DNA of 64,000 nucleotides from Corbicula japonica (taxonomy: Eukaryota; Mollusca; Bivalvia; Venerida; Cyrenidae): positions 4,978,967 through 5,042,966 of the forward strand of contig JAZAYU010000034.1 of assembly GCA_038501625.1 (NCBI GenBank), given 5' to 3'. Positions 34,900 to 47,052 of this stretch are shown one piece after another; position 1 is the stretch's first letter, and every line of letters begins with the position of its first letter. The position numbers were made by a program, and so were the translations under genes. The notes below the pieces were generated by a model, which saw only the letters and a list, made by a program, of their open reading frames with translations, did no database searches and had not been told where the DNA came from.

Positions 34900-35036
34900 G
34901 GCAATCGAACTCGTACGGTGGCAGCGCCTAGCCATTTAACGCCGAACACTACCGATTGAACTAGCCGGGAGAAAAATGCGCGGACAGCCCTGATATAGCC
35001 CTGATATAGCGTTTGTGATTATGTAACACCGAAAAC
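34900..35036 (-). repeat. tRNA-derived SINE-like repeat (copy S3)
   Basis: In reverse it shows a B-box-like GAGTTCGATTG and an A-box-like GGCTAGTTCAATCGGTAG, and upstream an internal duplication of TATATCAGGGC. It begins one base after family P copy 7. Confidence 0.65.
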
Positions 35037-36245
35037 CGAATATATACTATAAAAACAGTTCATTCGATGCTTGCGATTTAAGATACATTAGTATTATGCT
35101 TACAGGCCTTCATTGAACATGGCATAGCATAGTCTTTAATGTATGACTTCTGATTAAGCAGTTAGTAAATGTAAGTTGTATATTTTTTAATCAATGTGCG
35201 AGATTAAATTAACTTTGCATAATTTTTTCCTAACTTTCTTAACTTCCTTACATGAAATGCGAAAACTCAATCGAGAATCAAAATATAGTTTATGGTGTTT
35301 CCGCGCTAAGTTCGATTTTGTCTCCATTAAATCATATTGTGATTTCTTTACAACCATTGTATCACTTTTATTTCATTACTTGCAGCTTTGTCATTTTCCT
35401 TCGGATTCCAATGTAAACAGAAACGCAATTACGAATTCTACCACATGCTTGTGTTTCTTATTGATTTGAAATTATACGGCATTAACGAAACACGATTCGG
35501 GCATTTATGGGACGTAATGACATTAGATTTAATTGAGACGAGTAATACGGTAATGGTTATACCTAAACACAAAGAGACACGGAAGTTCTACCTGCTTATT
35601 ACAGTTAGAATGTTCATGAGACAGTCGCAGCAGCATTACCTAAAAAGGTTTTAGGAGTGCTCAATTTGTGTTCGTTAAGTACGTGAGTCTTACTTGTTAT
35701 TTTCCTGATTACTTTCTAGATGAATAATGGAATTGTGAAGTCTTTAAAAATAAATTTGATTTTCCATGTTATTAATTTAATTATTGAGAAAAATGAAAAT
35801 TAAGTTAACTTTACTTATATCGTTACTAGGGACCCGTAATATACTACTCAAAGTTAACTTAGCACCAAGTTAACCACACCACTGTGAAGTCCACATTTAT
35901 GCAATTGACATTGGAAGTCGTTTAGTGATGCATCGAGAGGGTCCTCCGTGTACACTTAACCATGAACGATAGTCGGACAAACGAGGTGACCCTATTTTCA
36001 CAGTATTGAAGGACTGAATGTTTATGAAAATAATGCAAATAAGCATCGCACATGCGAATATCATAAGACATTTTTTGCTGCATGCATCGATAGTTGGTTT
36101 TGTTTTGTCAAACATTGATTGTTTCCCAATACCAGTATCCCATTTAAATTCAAAATAAACACGGTAAACATATTACAAATTTACAATAGTTTAAAATCCG
36201 TCTCTATTGTTTATCAGTTGTTAATCAGGTGAATAAAATGATGTT
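35037..36245. other. Intronic DNA, no gene seen
   Basis: Two overlapping open frames at 35194-35654 look incidental: no domain and no duplicated counterpart. No repeat is recognised. Confidence 0.4.
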
Positions 36246-36793
36246 TGTGAAGTTAGTTGCCAGTTGCCGATTCAATTGGCAAATGGCAACTGGCAGCTAA
36301 CTTTAGCTGCCAATTCAAACAAATTTTTAAACTGGCATCTGGGTGCCAATTCGATTTAAGATGATGTACTCAGTTGAATTGGCAACTGGCACCTGCGTGC
36401 CGATTCGACTTTTTTTAAATATATTAACATGTTGAATTGGCAACTGGCAACTGGCATCTGGGCATATATTTAAAAAAGTCAAATTGGCACCCAGGTGCCA
36501 GTTGCCAGTTGCCAATTCGAAAAATCTTATATTTCGAATTGGCAACCAGATGCCAGTTGCCAATTCAACATGTTAATATATTTAAAAAAAAGTCGAATCG
36601 GCACCCAGGTGCCAATCGCCAGTTGCCAATTCAACTGAGTACATCATCTTAAATCGAATTGGCACCCAGATGTCAATTGCCAGTTGCCAGTTTATTTTTT
36701 TTTTGAATTGGCAGCTGATGTGTGAAGTTAGCTGCCAGTTGCCATTTGCCAATTGAATCGTCAACTGGCAACTGGCAGCTAACTTCACACACA
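36246..36793. repeat. Large (about 548 bp) palindrome built of TTGGCAACTGGCA-type repeats
   Basis: The outer arms TGTGAAGTTAG(T/C)TGCCAGTTGCC and GGCAACTGGCAGCTAACTTCACA are inverted copies, and symmetry continues inward, for example CATCTGGGTGCCAATTCGAT near 36335 against ATCGAATTGGCACCCAGATG near 36652, and ATATATTAACATGTTGAATTGG near 36419 against its complement near 36575. Each arm is itself made of short direct and inverted copies of GCCAGTTGCCAATT. The open frames on both strands are products of this repeat. Confidence 0.85.
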
Positions 36794-37389
36794 TAAACGA
36801 AATGAAACTAATTACTCGCATATACCAGAAGATATGTACACAATATTCTTTGTGCTTAGCAAACTTTGAGTAATATAATAACAAAAACTGAATCGAAAAT
36901 AATCTACATCTCTGGTCGAATTAATTATTTTTATTATAATTTATTGAGACATTTGCAAGTGAAGGGTTTTCGGTGCAAGAGCGCGGAAGGAAGACCCTGT
37001 AAGGCTTGACTATCAGTGTATCAGCAAAAGTTACAAAGAACACAAGCTAGAAGAGAGTTAGAGATAATGTGTTAATAATACGATAAATTAAAAAAAAACA
37101 ACACACATCAAACAACTATAACACTGATCTTGAGTGGTTATCACATTGTGCACAATACTCAGGGGCAAAACATATTTACCGTTATGGTTTTCATGGTATT
37201 TTGTATTTTGCAATCATGTTTTTGCTGAATTTACCCTAGGTGCTCGTGTTTCAGTAAGGTCATTGAATATCTACTAGCTTGTGTTGCAGTTCAATTTTCT
37301 GTATGTTGTTATGCCTTTTGAATGCTTTGCCGAGTTAGCGGCTGGTCTAGTTAATTCACCAAGGTAAGTTGAATATTTTGCTTTATATG

Positions 37390-37510
37390 AGGACCTGGCT
37401 GGGCGAGTTTGAGGTTTGTGCACTCTAGAACCTGGTTCAAACAAAAAGCGCAAAAATTAAACTAACTGTTAAATTGTGTTTATCTATAAGGTTCTCATTT
37501 GTCGGTAAAG
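37390..37510 (+). repeat. Repeat family A, left-end fragment
   Basis: CTGGGCGAGTTTGAGGTTTG, CACTCTAGAACCTGGTTCAAA, then a degraded GGTTCTCATTTGTCGGTAAA. Confidence 0.5.
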
Positions 37511-37774
37511 GGGCCGTCACACTATGAATCAGGTCAACGCTCTCTCTATGCTTCAATCGTTCCTTTTTTGAGCGCATTAGAATAATGATGACAGACCTGA
37601 CGTGTTATTAATGTTTAGTCTACCGCACTACTAGCGTGTGTCTTGCGCACTAGAAGCGTGTAACAGCGACCAAGTAAGAAAACCCTAAAACCATTAGCAT
37701 GTTCTCACGTGCCACTGGCGCGCGATGAACGATTTGTCAGCGTTAGATGAGCCGCCCCATAATATTTAAGCGAA

Positions 37775-37777
<3 letters not shown>

Positions 37778-37867
<90 letters not shown>
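37778..37867. repeat. (CT)n microsatellite, about 45 units
   Basis: Pure 90-bp CT run. Unlike the tracts at 6842 and 58651, the immediate flanks do not match family A, although a family A fragment lies 270 bp upstream. Confidence 0.95.
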
Positions 37868-37871
<4 letters not shown>

Positions 37872-39078
37872 ATTTTGCTGTGAAAAGAGGAACGAAACTG
37901 TTTAAATATCCGAATCTCTATAATGTAAAACTACGGGTATTACAGTAAATTTTTGTTGAGGGTTCGTTTGCTACAGTTCAAGATAATATACCACTTAAAA
38001 TTCCATTTTACAATCTTCTTTCGCAATAATTTTCAAGAAGCATTATTATTTATTTTTGAGACACTGCCAGTTAGTTTGTAGTATCCGACTTTTTGAGGCA
38101 AAGTCTCATTATTTTAAAACTTTGTCTAAGATCATACACCTGACTGCAGCTGAATTGCTGTTACTTAAATTGACCAATTATCACAGGCAAGATTTTTTAG
38201 TGTTGTCTTAATACTGTCTTATCAAAAGCAAGAGTCTTGAGTAAGGTTCCAAATTGATAAATATCAAGAAAGAGTCTAGAACCTGGTCATAAAACTTAAC
38301 TTACAAATTCTAAGCCAGAGTCGAACCTGGTCTACGTTATCAGTTGGATGATGTTCTAGTGTTTTGAATGTCACATTTTTAAAAACTCGTACATCATAAA
38401 ACAGCTGCTAAATATCAAAGCTTAAAACAAAAACATTAAAACAATGTCATACACATGTATGCACGACAATTGAAAGGAGTGTTAAGTTCAGCCAAACCTA
38501 TGCTTAAGACCACCTGTAAAAAAACCACCTGTGGACAAAGACCATACTATTTGTACCACTGACTAATTTAAAGAACAAATTTATCTGTGAACTAAGACCA
38601 ACTATTTGTAAAGACATCTTTTGGGTTCTCCCCTCAGTGGTCTTTGTACACAGGTTTGAGTGTATTGAATGGAAACTATTTAAGACAAATATTTCACTAT
38701 ATTAAATGAGACTGTGGAAAAAACACAAATGGTAGATGTGAGCACAAATGTTATTATTATTAATATTCATTATAATTTAATCATGACATTTTATATTTGA
38801 ATTTCTCAACAATAATCATTTAAACATGTTCTCGTTGTTCTACGTGTAAATGTAGTTATTAATTATTTTTCTTACAGTTCGTATTTCTGTGTTGAACTAG
38901 TTCTTCTCACAATTATTTCCAGTTGTTTTCTGTCGTTTTGTTTTATGTTTGCCTTAATCTCCAGATCCATTTTCCCTAATGAGATCGTATGTTTATTCCC
39001 TTAAAAAGCATTCCGTCTATTACCAAACCAACTCTCTTTGATCATTATTTTGGTAAACTATCCATCATCTCGATGAGA
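37868..39078. other. Intronic DNA, no gene seen
   Basis: AT-rich sequence without supported exons. A pair of related segments around ACCACCTGT and AAGACCA (38510-38640) suggests a small degraded repeat. Confidence 0.4.
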
Positions 39079-40587
39079 CACCGGCCTATTTCTTGCATAA
39101 TGCTGTAATTGTGATCAAAATGCACACAGTAAAGATCAACAAAAAGCACCGGCCTATTTCTTGCATAGTGCTGTAATTTGTGATAAAAGTGCACACAGTA
39201 AAGATCAACAAAAAGCACCGGCCTATTTCTTGAATAATGCTGTAATTGTGATCAAAATGCACACAGTAAAGATCAACAAAAAGCACCGGCCTATTTCTTG
39301 CATAACCTTGTAATTTGTGATAAAAGTGCATACAGTAAAGATCAACAAAAAGCACCGTCCTATTTCTTGCATAGTGCTGTAATTTGTGATAAAAGTGCAC
39401 ACAGTAAAGATCAACAAAAAGCACCGGCCTATTTCTTACATAATGCTGTAATTTGTGATAAAAGTGCACACAGAAAAGATCAACAAAAAGCTCCGGCCTA
39501 TTTCTTGCATAGTGCTGTAATTTGTGATAAAAGTGCACACAGTAAAGATCAACAAAAAGCACCGTCCTATTTCTTGCATAATGCTGTAATTGTGATCAAA
39601 ATGCACACAGAAAAGATCAACAAAAAGCACCGGCCTATTTCTTGCATAGTGCTGTAATTTGGGATAAAAGTGCACACAGTAAAGATCAACAAAAAGCACC
39701 GGCCTATTTCTTGCATAATGCTGTAATTTGTGATAAAAGTACACACAGTAAAGATCAACAAAAAGCACCGGCCTATTTCTTGCATAGTGCTGTAATTTGT
39801 GATAAAAGATCACACAGTAAAGATCAACAAAAAGCACCGGCCTATTTCTTGCATAGTGCTGTAATTTGGGATAAAAGTGCACACAGTAAAGATCAACAAA
39901 AAGCACCGGCCTATTTCTTGCATAGTGCTGTAATTTGTGATAAAAGTGCACACAGTAAAGATCAACAAAAAGCACCGGCCTATTTCTTGCATAGTGCTGT
40001 AATTTGTGATAAAAATGCACACAGTAAAGATCAACAAAAAGCACCGGCCTATTTCTTGCATAATGCTGTAATTTGTGATAAAAGATCACACAGTAAAGAT
40101 CAACAAAAAGCACCGGCCTATTTCTTGCATAGTGCTGTAATTCGTGATATAAGTGCACACAGTAAAAATCAACAAAAAGCAACGGCCTATTTCTTGCATA
40201 ATGCTGTAATTTGTGATAAAAGTGCACACACATAAAAGATCAAAAAAGGACCGGCCTATTTCTTGCATAATGCTGTAATTTGTGATCAAAATGCACACAG
40301 TAAAGATAAACAAAAAGCACCGGCCTATTTCTTGCATAATGCTGTAATTGTGATCAAAATGCACACAGAAAAGATCAACAAAAAGCTCCGGCCTATTTCT
40401 TGCATAGTGCTGTAATTTGTGATTAAAGTGCACACAGTAAAGATCAACAAAAAGCACCGGCCTATTTCTTGCATAGTGCTGTAATTTGTGATTAAAGTGC
40501 ACACAGTAAAGATCAACAAGAAGGACTCGCCTCTTTCTTGCATAATGCTGTAATTTGTGATCAAAGTGCAGACAGTAAAGATCATCA
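39079..40587. repeat. 69-bp minisatellite, about 22 units
   Basis: The unit runs ACCGGCCTATTTCTTGCATA, GTGCTGTAATTTGTGATAAA, AGTGCACACAGTAAAGATCA, ACAAAAAGC. Most units are exactly 69 bp; a variant with GTAATTGTGATCAAAATGC is 68 bp. Because 69 is a multiple of 3 and the unit lacks stops in two frames, long frames appear on both strands (up to 265 codons on minus, 197 on plus) as 23-residue repeats. The 68-bp units shift the frame, which argues against selection on a protein. The last units near 40500-40587 are diverged. Confidence 0.95.
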
Positions 40588-40953
40588 ATATTCCGTAAGG
40601 CAATGCTGTACAATTCAACGGAAATCACGAACTTCAAACTTCATCTTAATCTTAGAAACATGCGTTAAAAAGAAAAAAAGAAATTTTCTTAAGCATTCAG
40701 TTTGAACTTTTGGTAGCACGTTTTCCCTTGTCTGGTTTAATTGAAAAAAAATCATAAATAGCTAAATTCGGATTTCGGATTTTTCCTAAGTAAAACAACA
40801 CATAATCATGGTGAATAATACAACAAATTTTCTAATTTATGATTGTCCGTATTTCTAAGTATTTTATCGAGACGATTTAGTGTAAACATTATTTGCCAAA
40901 AAGGAAGGAATTCGGGTTAGGTTAAAAGTGTGGACACTTTAATGAGTTAACCT

Positions 40954-41173
40954 GAAAATATACAGAATAAACGCAGGCTCTTAAAAGGCTAGTCTGCTTC
41001 AAAATAGATTATTTAAAAATTTCTTCACTTCAGTGTTTGCAACATCAACTTGACTGAAATTTATTGGCATTTCAATGAAATGGATGTTGCAAACACTGAA
41101 GTGAAGAAATTTTAAATAATCTATTTTGAAGCAGACTATCCATTTAAGAGCCTACGTTTATTTTGTATATTTT
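40954..41173. mobile_element. Inverted-repeat (foldback) element, about 90-bp arms
   Basis: The left arm (AATAAACGCAGGCTCTTAAA, GCTTCAAAATAGATTATTTA, TTTCTTCACTTCAGTGTTTG, CAACATC) is mirrored from 41086 (GATGTTGCAAACACTGAAG) to 41173. The loop is about 35 nt and contains ATTTATTGGCATTTCAATG. Mismatches are few, so it is young. Confidence 0.8.
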
Positions 41174-41256
41174 TGCTCTACTGAGCAAATGATGAATAGT
41201 GGGAGATAGGTGGTGTTGGCAGTTTGGCAGTAGAACGCGTCTCAATTGATGATAAA

Positions 41257-41634
41257 GTGAAATATGCATATCAGGAATCGCCACACTAAAAAAACACAGC
41301 CTCCACACGAAGCGAAAATGAAGCGAGGAAGAGAGAGCAAGTTTGTTCTAAGTATGTCAATTCAAATAGAACGCCACAAACAATTAACGAAAAGAGAACC
41401 ATTGGCGTTACCGCCTTGGAACGGTCAGTAGCAAAAGAAATTGCCACTGGATGCTTTAAACCAGGTTCTAGCGTGCACTATCCTCACACTTGCCCCAACA
41501 GGTTCTCATATCACATATCAAGTAGTACAAGTTGTCTTGGTGAAATAACTCCAACCCACCCATCAGCTCAAACAATTTTGCATACAAAGCACACAAACAT
41601 ATAAAACATAAGAAGCTTATAGCATTGAAAAGCC
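41257..41634 (-). repeat. Repeat family A, reverse orientation, near full length
   Basis: Same block order as 23268-23616: ATATGCATATCAGGAATCGCC, CTCCACACGAAGCGAAAATG, GAGAGAGCAAGTTTG, GGCGTTACCGCCTTGGAACG, GGTTCTAGCGTGCAC, CTTGCCCCAACAGGTTCTC, TTGTCTTGGTGAAATAACTC and TAAAACATAAGAAGCTTATAG. Confidence 0.75.
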
Positions 41635-42645
41635 AAAGATAGGCGAAGTAAAATGGAGACCGCAATGTTCAGCTTTCTGTAATGTGGCGCAATGAAACAG
41701 TCTGTTTAGAGATAAAATAATAAATCATCGCCATCTACATCTATAGCTTACCGAAGGCAAAATTGTGGATTGATCACATGATTGCAAGTTGTAGTGTAAG
41801 ACTAGAAAACAAACAACTATCCTTTTCGACACAATTATGATTAAAATTTGTATAATTACATTTTTCAAAAAGTATTATTTCTCACGTTTCTTGTTAAAAT
41901 ATGAGTTATTCTTTCTTAGGCGCCTGATTTCTGTAAAAAAATATCAACATCTAAGGTCCATAAATATGCAATATTAATCTTTCCATTAAGAATCAACTCA
42001 AAATTATTGAACACAATTTGGAATTGAAAATAGAAAAGTTTTGTTTCAGTTTCTAATTGAGATCCCCGTGTTTGGCTTAATAGCAATATGTATAACATGA
42101 AAACTCATGCCAGACCCGTTATTTATGAATCAGACAAAAATAAATACCTTTTGCAACATTGCATTTACAATGGAAAAATGCTGACACATTTTCCTGATAG
42201 AAATTGTAGAAACTTTATCGTATGTTTCTGATAACATGGAATCATGCCTAATCGGAGCTTTTTTATCTGATTTTTTTGGACATATGATATAAGTTCATTG
42301 TATGATTTGTATTGTTTTTTAATAGAATACAAACTATTTTCATTCTGTGTACTGGGATACTTCGCGATTAACCTGAGAATATAGTTATTCATACAGGCAT
42401 CGCATTGAATGAAATTGTAATCAATTTACCAAATCGCACATATCGGTTACGAATAGCGAACAAGAGTGAAAATTCCTGTTGGAATACTAACATAGCTTCT
42501 TGAAAAATCCTGAATGATGTTAAAATTTCATTATTTCGAAGTCTCAGTGCATCACTTTAAATTAGGTATCATGGTTTCAAACGCGCTGATCTGTTTTGAA
42601 TGAGCGCTCGCATGTTCTGTTATATAATTTCTGATAAGCAAAGGA

Positions 42646-42763
42646 ATGTTTAGGAAAGATAAAAATGATGTAAGGAAAAAACAATTGGAAGCTGTGTATG
42701 GGATAAATAAGGAATATTATGGTCTTCCTACTGGATGCATTTCTTCAGCTGTTCAGTCTAAAG
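42646..42763 (+). CDS. Transglutaminase candidate alternative first coding exon (class II-c)
   Basis: A 118-nt exon from ATG 42646 to a GTTTGT donor at 42764. It encodes 39 residues plus one base, beginning MFRKDKNDVRKKQLEAVYG and ending G-C-I-S-S-A-V-Q-S-K. It aligns full length with II-a and II-b. Phase 1 on G fits the exon at 53015, the next transglutaminase exon about 10 kb downstream, with the LINE in the intron between. It is the nearest class II exon to the body of the gene. It lacks the second C-terminal Cys of II-a and II-b. A TTAA-flanked MITE begins 6 bp after the exon end. Confidence 0.74.
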
Positions 42764-42768
42764 GTTTG

Positions 42769-42966
42769 TTAAACCCTTTCCTCCATATATACGCATTTTA
42801 CGCACGTCCGCACAGTGTAGATCCAGATCAGCCGGCACATCCGTGCCGTCTGATTAGGATCTGCACTGGTCGCATTTTGGTCAGAAATAACCTAATGAAT
42901 AAAAAAGCAAACAGTTAACACTGTTCGCCGACGCAATAAAGGTGTATCTATGGAGGAAAGGGTTAA
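42769..42966. mobile_element. 198-bp MITE with TTAA flanks (piggyBac-like)
   Basis: TTAA at 42769-42772 and 42963-42966 brackets inverted ends ACCCTTTCCTCCATA and TATGGAGGAAAGGG. The interior carries an inverted pair, GTGTAGATCCAGATCAGCC and CTGATTAGGATCTGCAC, that recurs in the element at 59812-60063. No coding capacity. Confidence 0.75.
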
Positions 42967-43346
42967 AATACTATTTGTTCTTGTATATTTAAAAAGGATG
43001 TGTAAAAAAGGTCAATGATGGAAGCTGATCAAAAGAGCTAAGTTATGTACAAAGTTTGATAATCTATGTAAATTGTCTATCCTGTGATCCATTCAATTAC
43101 ACTATACAGTCAGTAATTGTTAAATCAGTTTAATGTCAATTGTAACTCGTACATTTATTTACATGTTTCTTTTTATCTTAAGACTATTACATTTCTATAT
43201 GCCTGAAAACAGCTTTACTTGCAGTATAATTATGCAAAAAATGAACACGATACGGAATGAAAAGTCTTTGTTTGCAAAAGCAGATAAAAGTTCTTATAAC
43301 AAGACGAAATATTCCCTGTTTAGGAATTTAATTGAAATATATTAAA

Positions 43347-43560
43347 GGCGGCAAGGATTTTATACACTTTAGCTCGACTTCGAAGAACCGTGAGCAATCC
43401 TATCCGCCCCGGCGTCGGAATCCGTTAAAGAAGGCCATAACTTTGAAAGTACTTAAAATGTCAAATCGAAACAACTTGGTGTATATATTGACTGTCAAAA
43501 ATCTACATTAGTACCAAACAATCTACTTAAAATATTATTCAAGTTATAAGTGCCTCTTCC
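43347..43560 (+). repeat. Possible bivalve-type interspersed repeat
   Basis: The stretch TTTAGCTCGACTTCGAAGAA, followed by GTGAGCAATCCTATCCGCCC and CGGCGTCGGAATCCG, resembles the head of a repeat I associate with bivalve genomes. There is no second copy in the window, and the right boundary is unknown. Confidence 0.35.
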
Positions 43561-46500
43561 ATTAACACTTTTCGTTAAAATGTATATGCACTTAGCCTTT
43601 TTCTTTGAAATAATTGAACATTAATTATTAACTTAAACCTAAAAAATATCAAACTAAACACAGAAAACTATGTACAAAGTTTAAAGAGAAAACCGATTTC
43701 AAGTCCTAATGCCAATCCCTTAATTTTCTCAAAATATTCTAAGCTGAAATGAGTAAATAGTGATGAGTTAAAAAAATTAAGATATAAGTAAAGTGCCTGT
43801 GTTTAATTTGATGTTGGGCAAACGTTAAAAAAAGTTGCATTCATTTCCAACGAAATTATTCGATTATAGTCGAGCATACTAACTCCTCTAACAGATCGTG
43901 TTTCATTTATCAAGTACTAAGAGGTAAAATCAAGTTTATTTCACGGTGGCGAACGCCATCTTTGTTTTAAACTTGTTCCCGAGGAATAAGACATAAGTTT
44001 GTTTGTTAACTTTACTTCTGTTTTGTTATCTCATTTGCCTAAGCATCAGACAAACTTCAGACAAGCCATTGACCAAATTTCAAAAGCGTTTCTAAGTTTC
44101 TCAATTGTGTAACAAAAATTGACAAATAATTTTTAACATGAAAACGTTAAAAGAGAAATATGCAGTTAAAATGCTCCCTGACTCCAGCTTTCAGTCAAAA
44201 ATATGACAACAGTTATCACAATATCACAGATCAGTTAAAAGGAGGACATGTACTTTGGAATGTTTTATAGTAAAACCTTCAACTACAGAAAATTTCCCGG
44301 TATTTTTCCTTAAAACTTAACACATGCAAGTTGCACCCGGCAGTGTTATCGTCTGTAGATATCTAAATAGTGTGAATCAAATGTACTAAAATATGCACTG
44401 GAAATACTAGATAACTCAGCAGTTGCCAGAACTTCCGGAATGAATTCTGCATGGTCACGATGACCAGACAGAAAGTCATCAAACGTTTTATGATATGCTT
44501 ACCTTTTAAATATTGTTCAGTTTTGTTTGTTGAACACGATACATTATCCGTTGATAGCATTTTAATTCTTGTCTAGTTTTTTTTTAAGTGAAATATGCAT
44601 AAATACGAGAGACCATTTTGAAAAGTTATGCCTCTGTTGTAAGTGTATAAAACAGGTCAAGAATTAAAAATGTAATAACGGAAAATAAAAACTCCAATTT
44701 TTCATTATCGGTTTCGAGTTTATTTGACTCTTTTTCTTGTGAATGTTATTTTACCATTGTTTGGTGAAAACGATGACCGACCAAGCAATAGAAAATGGCT
44801 TCGGTATGTGTAAACTGCATGTGTATATTAACAGTAAACCGGCGGGGTATCGGCGAAAATAACTATTAGTTAAATTGTGTGTATTTTTGTTATGCATTGC
44901 CCGATTTCAAAGTTGTGTAGTTATTTAACATTTATTTTTTTAAAGAGTGGAGTTCATTGTGTGTTTCGGTGGGTTAAGCCTCTAATTGGGTTTGTGTATA
45001 AAATTATGGAATATGCGGCATGGATTTTAAAAAATAATAATCCAATGGCTTCGGATTCCGCTTCATAGAATAAAAATCGACTTTCAAGCTAGAAGTTAAC
45101 AGTTGGCTCGCTTCTTTGTTTTCTTTTACCTGTTATATTTTAAATTTAAATATTTCTTTGTCTTCTATTCGCAATACTTAAAATTGATTTTCATTTTTAA
45201 CTTAGCTTTCAAATCTTTTACAATTTAAAATACCGGTATTTCTTCACATAATAACTCGTCTTTATAAAATAAATAAAGCTACATAGTTCGTAACGCCTGA
45301 AATGTTTAAAACCAACACAAAAAGTACTATTAAGCATATATCATGTTTAGGCGCCTAGTTTCTACCTTCCAAGAAATTTATTAGCCGATTTTAATGTGTA
45401 GTTCCATACATAACCTCAAATTTAAATTACGTTAAGATAAAACCAATTGAAATCAAATAAACTTCGCGTCTTCTACTGATTTCTTCGCAGAATATTCTGT
45501 TTACACTTGGCAATGTGCGATGTATCAAAAAACTTCTTCCATACCTGTGTCTTACCTTTCTATCATATTTCTCGTTTGGGCCACCACATGCTCTTGTTTC
45601 CTGTTTTGATTTTAGAGAGAGATACGGACTCTTAAATACCTGGATATTTAGCACATAAGTAATGGGTTAGATAAACATTGACATTTAAGAAATATGATTG
45701 AAAATGCAGAGTTGAATGATGGAAATAAATTAGTGTGTGATTTGCAAGCAGCGAAGGAGCATTTTAAACAGTGGAAAGGCATAGTAGTAACGTTTATGGC
45801 AGGATGTTGGGGATAAAATAATTATTTTAATGAAGTTCTGGGGATTTTCGAACAGATACCCACATTACTGAAAGACATTAAACAAAAAATAAATATTTAT
45901 ATACAATAAATGGAAAATAATCAGCTAAAACCATGAAAAAGGCAACATCAAAGCATTCTAGTAAAGGTATTCCGTTTTCTTCTCGTATCGTTTTTTTTGT
46001 AACTTAATGTTGATAGACATAATGCAATGCGAATTTCAAATCGAGCTAATGATTAGATAACGAAATATAGCAACAGAAAGCCAAAATTCAATCTGGCAAA
46101 GGTCTAAATAAATTAAGTTTTGTTCAATCTGTCGTAAAAGATGGATGATTCCAAAGTTTGCTAGTTTTGCTTTAGTTTTATGATTATGTGACCTACAGTT
46201 TTCTAAAGGCTGACAAACAGACAGTTCGTCAAAACATTTCTAGCATTGTCTTCGTCTAAAGATAATGCTCAGAAGCTCGATTTCTTAAAGTTTAAGGTTT
46301 TAATAGGTTCTTTAGGGTTTACTCATTCGTGGCTTTACGTATTTCCAGTAATAATTTAGTAACATAATTTTCTTAGTAATTCCTTATTCTAGTAATCACA
46401 CATTAATACACATGTAACTGTTAAGCAACTCACAGATATCTAAATATTGTATGTACTTTCTATACACCACTATTGCACGGTGTGTGTTTTGGTTCATTCC

Positions 46501-47040
46501 ATGCGATCAGTCAAGAAACACACAAGCAGTTTTGTTCAGGTCTATCCGATTTGCAAGGAAGTAATATGCTTTACGAATTACAGATGCTATTTCTTCGTGC
46601 GAACACATGCCTTTAAATATTAAAGACTTTCACATGCCAGACAATGTCAATAGAACATCGCCACACTTGCTTGGTCCTTCCTCGAATGAAAATGTTGGTT
46701 AGAATGAAAATTCACTTATGACAAAGTTAGGATAGTAAACTGGCCGAAACATTGAATATTTGTGTTTAATGATTAATGTTTACATCTTAAATAAATAAAC
46801 AGTATTCTGAGGTCTATAGATCTGAATCATTGACTTTTTAGTGTATTTTAAGCAGAAGTTTTAACTGGCCAATTATGAGCTGTTAGTGCATTCAACAGTA
46901 AGACAATACACAGTGTCATAGTACAAGGTAACGAACTCTGGAAAGTTATTGCAAGGTCATTACCAGTGGTGTAAAGCACAACAGAGCATGCAAAGAATTT
47001 CGGTTGTTTTCTTTTTGTGATTGATTGGTGACATTTTGCC
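43561..47040. other. AT-rich intronic DNA, no gene seen
   Basis: No supported exon, RNA gene or repeated element. Frames at 44363, 44877 and 45427 are chance-length and lack domains or splice context. Confidence 0.45.
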
Positions 47041-47052
47041 AACAGATAATAA

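Noticed and set aside
36327..36884. Overlapping open frames rich in L-A-T-G-N-W-H and Q-L-P-I-Q
   Set aside because: Translations of the short repeat that builds the large palindrome.
39086..40637. Long open frames on both strands (up to 265 codons) of 23-residue repeats
   Set aside because: They are translations of a 69-bp minisatellite; 68-bp units shift the frame and there is no start context, domain or non-repetitive coding flank.
45427..45654. 75-codon minus-strand frame with mixed composition
   Set aside because: No domain or duplicated counterpart; no other evidence of a minus-strand gene in the window.
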